NCBI GenBank assembly: GCA_050951605.1 | Contig: JBMNJJ010000009.1 | Location: 124,001-188,000 of the forward strand | Direction: 5' to 3' | Length of the DNA: 64,000 nucleotides | DNA from: DUTS01 sp050951605 | GTDB lineage: Bacteria > Bacillota > Peptococcia > DRI-13 > DTU073 | Shown here: positions 52,379-61,631 of the stretch, in pieces | Layout: each line of letters starts with the position of its first letter | Position numbering within the stretch: the stretch's first letter is position 1 | Notes under the pieces: model-generated | Told to the model about the DNA's origin: nothing | The model's database searches: none | Seen by the model: only the letters and a program-made list of their open reading frames with translations | Position numbers and translations under genes: made by a program

Positions 52379-52425
52379 AAAGGAAGACAAGGGACTGAAC
52401 AAATGATTCCCTTGTCTTCCTTTTT
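52379..52425. terminator. Bidirectional terminator
   Basis: AAGGAAGACAAGGGA pairs with TCCCTTGTCTTCCTTTTT between the alcohol dehydrogenase and the convergent Gly/Pro-rich gene. Confidence 0.9.
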
Positions 52426-52437
52426 AATTTAGTGTGT

Positions 52438-52800
52438 TTAAAAACAACAACCGAAGAAGCCTGGGAACAGTAAAAGGATGAGAATAATTAGAAACAGAGT
52501 GGCAAAGCTTCTACGACCTCCAAAACCAAAACCATAACCGTATTGCGCAGTTTCACCGGCTTTTCCTTTTTTGTATCCATAGCCGGGACTGGGGCATACA
52601 GGTCCGTAACCGGGGCCATAGCCGGGACTGGGGCATACGGGACCATAGCCAGGACTAGGGCATACAGGTCCGTAACCGGGTCCATAACCGGGTCCGGGAC
52701 AGACGGGGTCATAACCGGGTCCGTATCCAAAACCGGGACCCGGGCATACGGGGTCACAATTGGGATTGTAACTTTCACTAGGTTTAGAATAATCAAACAT
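52438..52800 (-). CDS. Gly/Pro/Tyr-rich repeat protein with C-terminal hydrophobic tail
   Basis: 120 residues. The first 80 residues are tandem GPGYGPVCPSPGYG-type repeats with regular cysteines; the end is a hydrophobic helix LFLIILILLLFPGFFGCCF. That tail resembles YjcZ-like sporulation proteins and the neighbouring micro-protein at 52936. A cross-linked spore or membrane-coat component is a reasonable guess. The DNA shows the same 23-24-base repeats. Start ATG with GAGGAACAATAATATG. Confidence 0.7.
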   Translation of the reverse strand: MFDYSKPSESYNPNCDPVCPGPGFGYGPGYDPVCPGPGYGPGYGPVCPSPGYGPVCPSPGYGPGYGPVCPSPGYGYKKGKAGETAQYGYGFGFGGRRSFATLFLIILILLLFPGFFGCCF

Positions 52801-52897
52801 ATTATTGTTCCTCCTTGATTAAAAATAAGGATTATCGTACTTGCTGTATTTTATGAATGATGTCCCTTAGGGGTGACAATATTGCTGAAGATAATTT

Positions 52898-52922
52898 AAA
52901 GGACCTCTAAAGAGGTCCTTTG
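52898..52922 (-). terminator. Terminator after the 47-residue gene
   Basis: AAAGGACCTCT pairs with AGAGGTCCTTT, a perfect 11-base stem with a 2-base gap, followed on the minus strand by a T-rich stretch. Confidence 0.75.
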
Positions 52923-52935
52923 GCAAAGAGATAGT

Positions 52936-53079
52936 TTAATAGCATCTACCAAAAAATCCCGGGAACAGTAAAAGGAGCAAAATAACTAGAAACAAGATTG
53001 GAAATCCACCGAAACCAAAACCTGGACCACAACCAGGTCCAAAACCATAACCCCCACCGGGCTTTGCAATTTCTGCCAT
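52936..53079 (-). CDS. YjcZ-like Gly-rich sporulation micro-protein
   Basis: 47 residues: MAEIAKPGGGYGFGPGCGPG followed by FGFGGFPILFLVILLLLLFP and GFFGRCY. The Gly-rich head and hydrophobic tail fit small sporulation membrane proteins of the YjcZ type. ATG 53079 is chosen because AGGAGGA precedes it; a longer frame lacks a site. The LLLLFPGFFG tail is shared with the larger Gly/Pro-rich protein downstream. Confidence 0.7.
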   Translation of the reverse strand: MAEIAKPGGGYGFGPGCGPGFGFGGFPILFLVILLLLLFPGFFGRCY

Positions 53080-53182
53080 AATAAATCCTCCTTTATTTTC
53101 TTGATTTGAGTGTGAGACACTCTTTGATGTATTGTATGAAACATGATTATAATTTGTGCTTTTTTGAATACGATTTAAGTAA

Positions 53183-53500
53183 TTATTGATCACGACATTG
53201 TTGCATGGCTTCTCCTGTATAGCCTGAATAATAATGGAGATGCTCCTTATTAAAAGAAGTTTGGCTTTCAATTTTATGACCGTGGCTGCCTCCTGGGAGA
53301 CAAACGGCCGGACCTGTAGAAGCTTTAAAATAATGGATATGAGCATCATCACAAGTGGTTTTACCTTCATAGTAATGAATGTGGCAGTCTAATCCGCCTG
53401 TGGCGGGAGCTGTCCTACCCCTAACTTGGTGTTTATGTTGATTATTGATTGTTGTCGGTACATTAAATGAGTGTATATGGCAGGAGTCATTATTAATCAT
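53183..53500 (-). CDS. YmaF family His-rich protein
   Basis: 105 residues with repeated H-x-H units: CHIHSFNVPT, DCHIHYYEGKT, DAHIHYFKAST, GSHGHKIE and EHLHYYSGYT. This regular pattern is the YmaF family, known in spore formers. Metal binding through the histidines is likely; function unknown. Opening gene of the minus-strand group of Gly-rich and His-rich small genes. Confidence 0.85.
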   Translation of the reverse strand: MINNDSCHIHSFNVPTTINNQHKHQVRGRTAPATGGLDCHIHYYEGKTTCDDAHIHYFKASTGPAVCLPGGSHGHKIESQTSFNKEHLHYYSGYTGEAMQQCRDQ

Positions 53501-53649
53501 TGTTTATCTCTCCTTTTTTTTATTGTTGTATTATATGCGTGGAAGAGACAACCTGACAATTAAAAATTAAATAAATGAAGCACACAGTTTGCCCTTTGTT
53601 CATATATTAGGCTAGGGAAAGAAAGTTTCATTCTGCTAAGGGAGGAAGG

Positions 53650-53898
53650 ATGGTAAAAATGACTAAAAGATGTGTTCCTTTACATAGGCTACCAATAGGT
53701 TCTATGGGGCTAGTTAGAGAGTTAAGAGCTAAGGATAATGCACGGAGAAGGATGCTTGATTTAGGTTTAATCCGCGATACTGTTGTGGAAGCTCTTTGTC
53801 AAAGTCCTTCCGGGGATCCGATTGCTTATCAAATTCGAGGAGCAGTGATAGCCCTCCGTTCAGAGGAAGCGTCAAATATATTAGTAGAATTGGTCTAA
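53650..53898 (+). CDS. feoA: Ferrous iron transport protein A
   Basis: 82 residues, SH3-like FeoA: LHRLPIGSMGLVRELRAKDN, RRMLDLGLIRDTVVEALCQS and YQIRGAVIALRSEEASNILV. It partners FeoB. Start ATG 53650 after AGGGAGGAAGG. feoB follows after 24 bases; no Fur box is obvious in the 150 bases upstream. Confidence 0.93.
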   Translation: MVKMTKRCVPLHRLPIGSMGLVRELRAKDNARRRMLDLGLIRDTVVEALCQSPSGDPIAYQIRGAVIALRSEEASNILVELV

Positions 53899-53922
53899 GC
53901 AGGGGAAGAAGGGGGTTTTTTC

Positions 53923-56088
53923 ATGGGGTTAACATATCAATCTACAGGTTTAGCTGCTTTAAAAGAGAAAGAAACAGAGAATAGTCCGGCTAAAAACGTG
54001 AATGATTATGTGATTGCTTTAGCCGGGAATCCGAACACGGGTAAAAGTACTGTTTTTAATAGTCTTACCGGTCTGAAACAGCATACGGGGAATTGGCCCG
54101 GGAAAACAGTAATGAATGCTAGGGGTTATTATGAAGAGAACGGGCGGAGGTTTATCCTAGTTGATTTACCCGGCACCTATTCACTTCTGGCTAATTCGGC
54201 GGAAGAAGAAGTAGCTAGGGATTTTCTTTGTTTTGGCGAACCTTTGGTGACAGTAGTTGTTGTTGATGCTACGTGTTTAGAAAGAAATTTGAACCTTGTT
54301 CTACAGATTCTGGAGATTACGTTTAAGGTAGTTGTTTGTGTTAATTTAATGGATGAAGCGAAAAGAAAAGGAATAAAGGTGGATTTACTTAAACTCTCAT
54401 CTTTGTTAGGTGTGCCTGTAGTAGGAACAAATGCACGGGATGGCGAAGGGTTAGCCGAACTAAAAACTGTGATCAGCAAAGTTGTGGAGCAGGAATTAAG
54501 TTGTGATTCCGGTGATTCTGTTTTCGTTCATTATGTTGAACCCGTAGAGAAGGGCATAGCGCTTTTACAATCAATAGTGGAGAAAATTAGCACCGGGCGG
54601 ATTAATTCGCGTTGGCTGTCTTTACGTTTATTGGAAAACAATGAAAAAATCAAGGCATCTCTCGACTCCTTTTTAGGAATAAGTTTAGCGGAGTGTTCTG
54701 AACTGAGAAATTGTCTTTCCGGGGTGGAGCGATTTTTTCAGGAGCGGAAGATTACGATTGAAGAGGTTAAAGATAGTATTGTCGCAAGCCTAGTTAAGAC
54801 AGCTGAGAAAATTGGGCAAGAAGTTCTTGTCTTTGAAAAGGAAAATTATAATCAATTTGATCGCAAAATGGACAATATTTTAATCTCCAAAAGATTTGGT
54901 ATTCCTATAATGTTAGCTTTATTAGGAGTAATTTTTTGGATAACGATTCAAGGGGCTAATTATCCTTCACAACTTTTGGCAAGCGGATTTTTTTGGTTGG
55001 AAGGACGTTTAACCGTTCTTTTTTCGGTTGCGGGATTACCTGATTGGTTGTATGGGATCATTGTTTTGGGAGTGTATCGTACTTTAGCTTGGGTAATTTC
55101 GGTCATGCTTCCTCCCATGGCTATTTTTTTTCCACTGTTTACTTTGTTGGAGGATTTAGGATATTTACCTCGTGTTGCTTTTAATCTGGATAATTTTTTT
55201 AAAAAAGCTTGTGCCCACGGGAAACAAGCCTTAACTATGTGTATGGGTTTTGGTTGTAATGCGGCAGGGGTGATTGCTTGTAGGATTATTGATTCACCAC
55301 GGGAACGTTTGATTGCGATTATTACGAATAATTTTGTTCCTTGTAATGGACGTTTTCCTACGTTAATTGCTTTAGCAGCGATTTTTCTGGTCGGAAATTG
55401 GGGTGTGCCCTGGCAATCACTCGGTGCGGCTTTAGTTATTTTGGCGGTAATTGTACTGAGCGTATTTATTACTTTAGTTGTTTCCAGATTTTTATCGCAA
55501 ACAATTCTTCGAGGCTTACCTTCTTCTTTTACCTTAGAATTGCCACCTTATCGAAAACCACAGATAGGGAGGGTGATTGTTCGTTCGATTTTTGACCGTA
55601 CTCTATTTGTTTTAGCACGGGCAGTTATGGTTGCTGCTCCCGCCGGTGTTTTAATTTGGTTTTTTGCTAATTTTACTATAAATGAAGTCAGTATTTTAAA
55701 TCATTGTGCCGGTTTTTTAGATCCGTTCGGTCGCTTGCTTGGGTTAGATGGTTTTATTCTGACTGCATTTATCCTCGGTTTGCCGGCTAATGAAATTGTG
55801 ATCCCGATCTTGATTATGAGCTATCTGGCTACAGGTTCGATGTTGGAATTGGATAGTCTAGAGGCCTTACGGGAGTTATTTGTGCAAAATGGTTGGACTT
55901 GGTTAACAGCTGTGTGTATGATGCTTTTTGTTTTGAATCATTTCCCTTGTGGTACGACTCTATTGACTATTCGCAAGGAAACACAAAGTCTGAAGTGGAC
56001 CGCTGTTTCTTTTCTTGTACCCACGATGATGGGGATAGTGCTTTGTTTTGTGGTGGCTCAAACTATACGTTTTTTAGGTTTGGTGTGA
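53923..56088 (+). CDS. feoB: Ferrous iron transporter B
   Basis: 721 residues. An N-terminal G domain with GNPNTGKSTVFN (G1), DLPGTYSL (G3), NLMDEA (G4), then a helical spacer (180-300) and a membrane part with two GATE-like halves (GFGCNAAGVIACRIIDS and LPSSFTLELPPYRKPQIG). It imports Fe2+, important for anaerobes. About 30 residues precede the G1 motif. No feoC is seen. Confidence 0.94.
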   Translation: MGLTYQSTGLAALKEKETENSPAKNVNDYVIALAGNPNTGKSTVFNSLTGLKQHTGNWPGKTVMNARGYYEENGRRFILVDLPGTYSLLANSAEEEVARDFLCFGEPLVTVVVVDATCLERNLNLVLQILEITFKVVVCVNLMDEAKRKGIKVDLLKLSSLLGVPVVGTNARDGEGLAELKTVISKVVEQELSCDSGDSVFVHYVEPVEKGIALLQSIVEKISTGRINSRWLSLRLLENNEKIKASLDSFLGISLAECSELRNCLSGVERFFQERKITIEEVKDSIVASLVKTAEKIGQEVLVFEKENYNQFDRKMDNILISKRFGIPIMLALLGVIFWITIQGANYPSQLLASGFFWLEGRLTVLFSVAGLPDWLYGIIVLGVYRTLAWVISVMLPPMAIFFPLFTLLEDLGYLPRVAFNLDNFFKKACAHGKQALTMCMGFGCNAAGVIACRIIDSPRERLIAIITNNFVPCNGRFPTLIALAAIFLVGNWGVPWQSLGAALVILAVIVLSVFITLVVSRFLSQTILRGLPSSFTLELPPYRKPQIGRVIVRSIFDRTLFVLARAVMVAAPAGVLIWFFANFTINEVSILNHCAGFLDPFGRLLGLDGFILTAFILGLPANEIVIPILIMSYLATGSMLELDSLEALRELFVQNGWTWLTAVCMMLFVLNHFPCGTTLLTIRKETQSLKWTAVSFLVPTMMGIVLCFVVAQTIRFLGLV

Positions 56089-56231
56089 AAAATTAATATT
56101 TTTTAGCAGGAAATCTGTTTTTTCTGTCGAATATCTATTGGAATACACAGCATAATATGTTAAAGTATTATAATACAGAGGAGAGTTAATCTTTTATCTG
56201 CTGAAAAAAGTTAGAATTGGAGGAAAAACAG

Positions 56232-57269
56232 ATGAAACCACCCTATGGAGATGCAGAGAAGCTGGACTTTGGTAGAATGTTTACGGAGCACATGTTTACG
56301 ATTAAGTATCGTGAGGGTAAAGGTTGGTATGACGGCAAGATTGAAAAATACAATTCTTTTATGTTGGATCCGGCAGCTTGTGTTCTTCACTATTCACAAG
56401 AAATCTTTGAAGGCTTGAAGGCTTATAAGGCGGCAGATGGTCGCATTCTTTTGTTTAGACCGGAACAGAATGCCAGACGGATGAATCGTTCGGCGCGGAA
56501 ATTATGTATGCCTGAGCTTCCGGAAGAGATTTTTCTTAAGGCTTTACAGGAATTAATTTTATTGGAAAAAGATTGGATACCTGACTCTCCGGGTACTTCG
56601 TTATATATTCGTCCCACTATGATTGCTACAGAAGCTTTTTTGGGCGTCAATCCGGCCCAGGAATATTTGTTTTATATTATTCTTTCTCCGGTAGGGGCAT
56701 ATTTTAAAGCCGGTTTTAATCCGGTGAGTATTTATGTGGAAGACCGGTTGGTACGTGCGGCTGTTGGTGGTGTCGGTGATATCAAAACAGGGGGGAATTA
56801 TGCGGCTAGTTTATTAGGTGCTGTAAAAGCGGCACAAAAAGGTTTTTCACAGGTCTTATGGCTTGATGCTAAGGAGCATAAATATATCGAAGAAGTTGGA
56901 GCGATGAATGTCTTTTTTGTGTTTGGGGATAAACTGGTAACTCCCATGCTTACCGGTTCTATTCTCCCCGGTATTACGAGAGATTCTGTGCTTCGGTTGG
57001 CTCGGGAAATGGATTATGAGGTTGAAGAAAGACGCATTTCGGTTGAGGAGGTTCTTGACGGGATTAAAACCAAGAAATTGACGGAAATGTTTGGCTCAGG
57101 TACAGCAGCAGTAATTTCACCGGTAGGACTTCTCCATTATCAAGATACAAATTATTATATTAACGAGAATCAAGTGGGTAAAGTTACTAAAACATTTTAT
57201 GAGCATTTGATTGACATTCAATATGGCAGGGCGGAAGATAAATTAGGCTGGTCTTATGAACTAAAATAA
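56232..57269 (+). CDS. ilvE: Branched-chain amino acid aminotransferase
   Basis: 345 residues, class IV fold, bacterial branched-chain type II (BCAT2-like). Signature GVGDIKTGGNYAASLLGAVK with the PLP lysine preceding (KTGGNYA region), YSQEIFEGLKAYK near the start, and TEMFGSGTAAVISPVG near the end. It interconverts leucine, isoleucine or valine with their keto acids. The ATG at 56232 follows GGAGG by 8 bases. ilvD lies further along. Confidence 0.92.
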   Translation: MKPPYGDAEKLDFGRMFTEHMFTIKYREGKGWYDGKIEKYNSFMLDPAACVLHYSQEIFEGLKAYKAADGRILLFRPEQNARRMNRSARKLCMPELPEEIFLKALQELILLEKDWIPDSPGTSLYIRPTMIATEAFLGVNPAQEYLFYIILSPVGAYFKAGFNPVSIYVEDRLVRAAVGGVGDIKTGGNYAASLLGAVKAAQKGFSQVLWLDAKEHKYIEEVGAMNVFFVFGDKLVTPMLTGSILPGITRDSVLRLAREMDYEVEERRISVEEVLDGIKTKKLTEMFGSGTAAVISPVGLLHYQDTNYYINENQVGKVTKTFYEHLIDIQYGRAEDKLGWSYELK

Positions 57270-57280
57270 TTTCAAACATT

Positions 57281-57308
57281 AAAAACCCTTCATAATGGAG
57301 GGTTTTTT
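57281..57308 (+). terminator. Terminator after ilvE
   Basis: AAAAACCCTTC pairs with GAGGGTTTTTT around a short loop. Confidence 0.8.
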
Positions 57309-57316
57309 AATATTTA

Positions 57317-57335
57317 AAGTTGCAACTTGCAACTT
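57317..57335. promoter_or_regulatory. 19-base palindrome upstream of the amino acid ABC operon
   Basis: AAGTTGCAACTTGCAACTT is a perfect dyad centred on C57326, about 18 bases upstream of TTGACA at 57354-57359 (followed by an 18-base spacer to TAAACT). Its position upstream of -35 suggests an activator or repressor site; the protein is unknown. Confidence 0.5.
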
Positions 57336-57434
57336 ATAAATAAAAACAGGTTGTTGACAAAGAATGGTATAGAATGTTAAACTAAAAACTATAAAAATTT
57401 ATTGTAAAGTAATTTAAAAAAGGAGGAGAGTAAA

Positions 57435-58226
57435 TTGGTTAAAAACAAGCAAGACCTTTGCCGGTTGGTAATTGTTTTACTTATGGGGGTGTTTATGTTA
57501 GCCGGATGTGGAGCTAAAGAAGATATATCTTTGGATAGGGTGAAGGAAGTCGGGGAGATTAGTTTTGCCATGAGTGGTGGTTATCCACCCTTCAATTATT
57601 ATGATGAAACAAATCAGTTGGTAGGTTTTGATGTGGATGTTTGTAAAGAAGTAGCTACGAGATTAGGGGTTGAATTTGTGCCTGTAACAACAGATTTTAG
57701 TGGTTTAACGGAGGGTTTAAGAGCCGGTGTTTATGATGGTATTTTAGGTAGTATGGCAATTACAGAAGAAAGGTTAAAAGTGGTTGATTTTACGATTCCT
57801 TATTATTATTCGGGAGCGCAACTTCTTGTAAAAAAAGGGAGTGAGTTTACTCAACCGCAGGATTTAAAAGGAAAAGTTGTAGGGGTAGCTACTGGGACAA
57901 CTTTTGAAAAAGATGCTGAGGGGCTTGATGTCGCTGATGTAAGACTATATAAGGATGATAATCAGACTCTTATGGAATTAGGTAATGGAGTAATAGATGG
58001 TGTGATTACGGATCGGGTTGTCGGTGTTAATGCTATCAATACAGGAAAATTTGAGGTGGAATTGCTTGGCGCCCCACTTAGAAGTGAAGATATTGCTGTC
58101 GCTTTTCGTAAAGAAGATAAAACATTAAAGGAAGCAGTCAATGAAATTATACAGGAGATGCATGAGGATGGAACTTTATCCGGTTTAAGTGAAAAATGGC
58201 TACAAGTTGATATTACGCAAAAATAA
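57435..58226 (+). CDS. Amino acid ABC transporter, substrate-binding lipoprotein
   Basis: 263 residues. Lipoprotein signal LVIVLLMGVFMLAGC with lipidated Cys 25, then a type 3 solute-binding fold with GEISFAMSGGYPPFNYYDET, DVDVCKEVATRLGVEF, AITEERLKVVDFTIPYYYSG and GVATGTTFEKDAEG. It captures a polar or charged amino acid (glutamine, cystine or arginine type). TTG start after AGGAGGAG. First gene of a three-gene importer operon. Confidence 0.93.
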   Translation: MVKNKQDLCRLVIVLLMGVFMLAGCGAKEDISLDRVKEVGEISFAMSGGYPPFNYYDETNQLVGFDVDVCKEVATRLGVEFVPVTTDFSGLTEGLRAGVYDGILGSMAITEERLKVVDFTIPYYYSGAQLLVKKGSEFTQPQDLKGKVVGVATGTTFEKDAEGLDVADVRLYKDDNQTLMELGNGVIDGVITDRVVGVNAINTGKFEVELLGAPLRSEDIAVAFRKEDKTLKEAVNEIIQEMHEDGTLSGLSEKWLQVDITQK

Positions 58227-58265
58227 GTTTTTTAAATTTGGGAGTTTTTGTGTAGAGGTAAGACA

Positions 58266-58307
58266 AAAATCATGCATGGTGTTAATAATACTGCTGTGCA
58301 TGATTTT
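58266..58307 (+). other. Hairpin between binding-protein and permease genes
   Basis: AAAATCATGCA pairs with TGCATGATTTT around a 20-base loop. No T-run follows, so it looks like an RNA processing or stabiliser stem that would leave the lipoprotein message more abundant than the permease message. Confidence 0.5.
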
Positions 58308-58330
58308 CCACATAATGAGGAGTGAGGTAA

Positions 58331-58990
58331 ATGACGTATGATTTTAGAGCACTAATAGATTTTTTTCCTTATTTTTTACCGGCAGCGTGGTTAACGATAG
58401 TCGTTTCTTTTTTTGGTATAGCCTTGGGTGCGGTGTTAGGGCTATTAACAGCTTTTGCTCGTATTTCTTCTAAGCCTGTTTTTAATTTACCGTCTCGTTT
58501 TTATATTTTTGTGATTAGGGGTACTCCTCTATTATTGCAGATTCTTTTTTTATATTATAGTTTGCGTAGTATTTTTAATTTTGAGGCGATGACTTCCGCT
58601 ATAGTAGCCCTAGGAGTTCATAATGGTGCTTATATCGCTGAAATATTTCGGGGGGCAATTCAATCTATAGCTGTAGGACAGATGGAGGCGGCCCGTTCTT
58701 TAGGGATGACTTATCGTAAGGCAATGGTGAGAATAGTTCTTCCCCAAGCTTTTAAAAGAGCAATTCCTTCTTTGGGAAATCAATTTATTATCGCTTTAAA
58801 GGATTCTTCTTTAGCCAGTGCCATTACTATTAAGGAATTACTTTTGAAAGCTCAGCAATTAGGAGCCTCTAATTTTAAGATGATGGAAATGTTGACTATT
58901 GCCGCTTTTTTCTATTTATTTTATACCAGTATTTTCACATGGCTGTTTCATAAAATTGAAACAAAATTATCTGTCAGTGGAAGCGCTTAA
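58331..58990 (+). CDS. Amino acid ABC transporter, permease
   Basis: 219 residues, five membrane helices, HisM/GlnP type. It carries the family IRGTPLLLQILFLYYSLRSI, HNGAYIAEIFRGAIQSI and the EAA loop (EAARSLGMTYRKAMVRIVLP). The coupled ATPase follows after 12 bases. Confidence 0.93.
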   Translation: MTYDFRALIDFFPYFLPAAWLTIVVSFFGIALGAVLGLLTAFARISSKPVFNLPSRFYIFVIRGTPLLLQILFLYYSLRSIFNFEAMTSAIVALGVHNGAYIAEIFRGAIQSIAVGQMEAARSLGMTYRKAMVRIVLPQAFKRAIPSLGNQFIIALKDSSLASAITIKELLLKAQQLGASNFKMMEMLTIAAFFYLFYTSIFTWLFHKIETKLSVSGSA

Positions 58991-59002
58991 GGAGGGAGAT
59001 AA

Positions 59003-59728
59003 ATGATTACGATCAAGGGGTTAGAAAAATGGTTTGAACAATTACATGTGTTGAAAGGGATAGATTTAATTGTTAATCCTTCGGAAGTTGTGGTAATAAT
59101 CGGAGCTAGTGGTTCAGGGAAAAGCACTCTCCTGAGATGCATTAATTTTTTAGAGAAATTTCAAAAAGGAGAAGTGTTTATTGAGGGTAAGGCCGTAAAT
59201 CAGCAAGATGAAAAGATGATTAATGAAATGCGTAGTCACGTGGGGATGGTTTTTCAGCATTTCAATCTTTTTCCTCATATGTCGGTATTACACAACGTGA
59301 TTGAAGGACCGACACAAGTTAAAGGAATGGGCAAAGAGGAAGCTATAGAAATTGGCAGGTATTATTTAGATAAGGTAGGTCTTATAGACAAAGAAAACGC
59401 TTATCCGAGTATGCTTTCCGGCGGGCAAAAACAAAGAGTAGCTATTGCCAGAGCTTTAGCTATGGAGCCTTCGGCAATTTTATTTGATGAGCCGACATCA
59501 GCTTTGGATCCGGAATTAGTGGGGGAGGTACTTTTGGTGATGAAGAATTTAGCTAAAGATGGGATGACGATGGTCATTGTTACTCATGAAATGGGTTTTG
59601 CGCGGGAAGTGGCCGATAGAGTTGTTTATATGGATGAGGGCGTAATTGTGGAGCAGGGAACTCCTAAGCAGGTTTTTGATTTACCACAAAAGGAGCGTAC
59701 ACAGTCTTTTTTAAGTCGTGTTCGGTAA
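59003..59728 (+). CDS. Amino acid ABC transporter, ATP-binding protein
   Basis: 241 residues, GlnQ/HisP type. Walker A GASGSGKST, Q-loop VFQHFNLFPHM, signature LSGGQKQRVAIARALA, Walker B AILFDEPTSALDPE, H-loop VTHEMGFAREV. Drives the importer of the preceding two genes. AAGGAGGGAG precedes the ATG. Confidence 0.95.
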   Translation: MITIKGLEKWFEQLHVLKGIDLIVNPSEVVVIIGASGSGKSTLLRCINFLEKFQKGEVFIEGKAVNQQDEKMINEMRSHVGMVFQHFNLFPHMSVLHNVIEGPTQVKGMGKEEAIEIGRYYLDKVGLIDKENAYPSMLSGGQKQRVAIARALAMEPSAILFDEPTSALDPELVGEVLLVMKNLAKDGMTMVIVTHEMGFAREVADRVVYMDEGVIVEQGTPKQVFDLPQKERTQSFLSRVR

Positions 59729-59858
59729 AGATAGTAAAGTTTTTTATATAACAAAACTGATAAAAAGCTATTGTTATATTATAAGATTATGATATGCTAA
59801 TTGAAAGAAAAATTATAGAAAAATCGAAGTCGATTTAAAATAGGGGGTAAGGATAATC

Positions 59859-61533
59859 ATGAATAGTCATCAGGTGACAAAAGGTGTGGCGCGTGCTCCC
59901 CATCGTTCCCTTTTTTACGCGATGGGTTATACGGAGGAAGATTTACAAAAGCCCTCTGGTCGCGGTAGTCAGTGCCCATAATGAGATTATTCCCGGTCAT
60001 TTTCATTTGGATAAAGTGGCTCAGGCGGTAAAATTAGGGATTGCTGCCGGGGGTGGTACTCCTGTGGAGTTCCCCGTAATTGGGATTTGTGACGGGATCG
60101 CTATGAATCATAGTGGCATGAAATATTCTTTGGCCAGTAGGGAATTGATTGCCGACTCTATTGAGGCCATGATGATAGGACATAAATTTGATGCCATGGT
60201 TTTAATCGGTAACTGTGATAAGATTGTGCCCGGGATGCTGATGGCGGCGGTGCGCCTTAATGTACCGGCTATTTATGTAGGTGGGGGACCGATGCTGCCG
60301 GGAAGTTATCGCGGCGAAAATATTGACCTGATTAGTGGTGCTTTTGAAGCGGTGGGGGCTTGTGCGCAAGGAAAAATCGGGGAAGATGTTTTGCAGGAAA
60401 TGGAGCAAAAAGCGTGTCCTACTTGTGGCAGTTGTGCCGGTCTTTTTACGGCTAATACAATGAACTGTTTGGTGGAAGCGTTAGGTCTGGGGTTGCCCGG
60501 AAATGGCACGATTCCCGCGCCTTACGGTCAGCGACTGGCTTTGGCGAAAAAAGCGGGACAGCAGGTTATGGATTTGGTGAAAAAGAATCTGCGACCACGG
60601 GACATTTTGACTTTACAGGCTTTCCGGAATGCCATCACGCTGGATATGGCGATCGGCGGTTCGACAAATACCGTTTTACATTTGTTGGCCATAGCTTATG
60701 AGGCGGATGTGGAATTGCCTTTGGAAATGTTTGATGAAATTAGTAGTAAGGTTCCTAATATTACGAAGCTGAGTCCTGCAGGCAAGGATTATTTGATTAC
60801 TCTGCATGAAGCCGGAGGTATTTCGGCAGTTTTAAAACAATTGGCAGAGGCCGGTCTCTTGGCGAGCGATCAGCTTACTGTTACCGGAAAGACTTTGGAA
60901 GAAAACATTGCCGGAGCGGAAGTGCTTAATAACCGGGTGATTCGTCCTTTAGCAAAGCCGTATCTGCAAGAAGGAGGTATTGCTATTTTGCGGGGCAACC
61001 TTGCTCCCGATGGGGCGGTAGTGAAACAGTCGGCGGTAGTACCGGAAATGTTGGTACATGAAGGGCCGGCTCGGGTTTTTGAATCGGAGGAAGAGGCTTT
61101 TGCGGCAATTATGGGAGGCAAGATTAATAAAGGTGACGTGATTGTGATTCGTTATGAAGGGCCCAAAGGAGGACCCGGGATGAGGGAGATGCTTAGTCCT
61201 ACGGCGGCTTTAGGTGGCATGGGCTTGGATAAAGAGGTCGCGTTAATTACCGATGGGCGGTTTTCCGGCGGGACGAGAGGAGCGGCGATTGGGCATGTTT
61301 CCCCGGAAGCGGCGGAAAAAGGGCCCATTGCGATTGTGCAGGAAGGGGATTTGATCCAGATTAATATGCCGAAGCGGCAGCTGAATGTAAAATTGAGTGA
61401 GGCGGAAATAGCGCAGCGTTTGCAAAAATGGCGGAAACCAGAGTCCAAAGTTACCGGCAAGTCTTATTTGGCACGTTATGCCTCTTTGGTTACTTCGGCC
61501 AGTACCGGTGCGGTAGTAAAGGCAAATTCATAA
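59859..61533 (+). pseudogene. ilvD: Dihydroxy-acid dehydratase, frameshifted near the start
   Basis: The combined frames give a complete IlvD (about 557 residues), which dehydrates dihydroxy acids in branched-chain amino acid synthesis. The ATG at 59859 opens MNSHQVTKGVARAPHRSLFY and runs to KPSGRGSQCP before a stop; the second frame continues with LVAVVSAHNEIIPGHFH from about 59956. One extra T in GCCCTCTGG (about 59955) explains it. Downstream parts are intact: CGSCAGLFTANTMNC (Fe-S Cys), IGGSTNTVLH, TDGRFSGGTRG. Either real decay, an error, or a shift at CCC-T. Confidence 0.88.
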
Positions 61534-61557
61534 AACCACTCCGATTTCACTATTGTA

Positions 61558-61613
61558 TGTACAATGTATTTACATGTAGTATAATTTATGGTACGATAGT
61601 ATATACTATCGTA
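61558..61613 (+). promoter_or_regulatory. Promoter and operator of the relB-yoeB pair
   Basis: TGTACA (61558-61563), 16-base spacer, TATAAT (61580-61585), then a perfect 22-base palindrome TACGATAGTATATACTATCGTA at 61592-61613. A palindrome overlapping the start of transcription fits autorepression by the antitoxin. Confidence 0.75.
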
Positions 61614-61631
61614 ATGAAAGGAGTGTTTCTA

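Noticed and set aside
52543..52818. Plus-strand Thr/Gly-rich ORF opposite the Gly/Pro-rich gene
   Set aside because: It is a mirror of the tandem repeats on the other strand, with no ribosome site; the minus-strand reading has a good one.
56090..56231. T-box or leader attenuator before ilvE
   Set aside because: No specifier loop, no T-box sequence and no paired terminator in the leader.
59729..59858. T-box leader before ilvD
   Set aside because: The gap is AT-rich without the conserved T-box sequence or strong stems.
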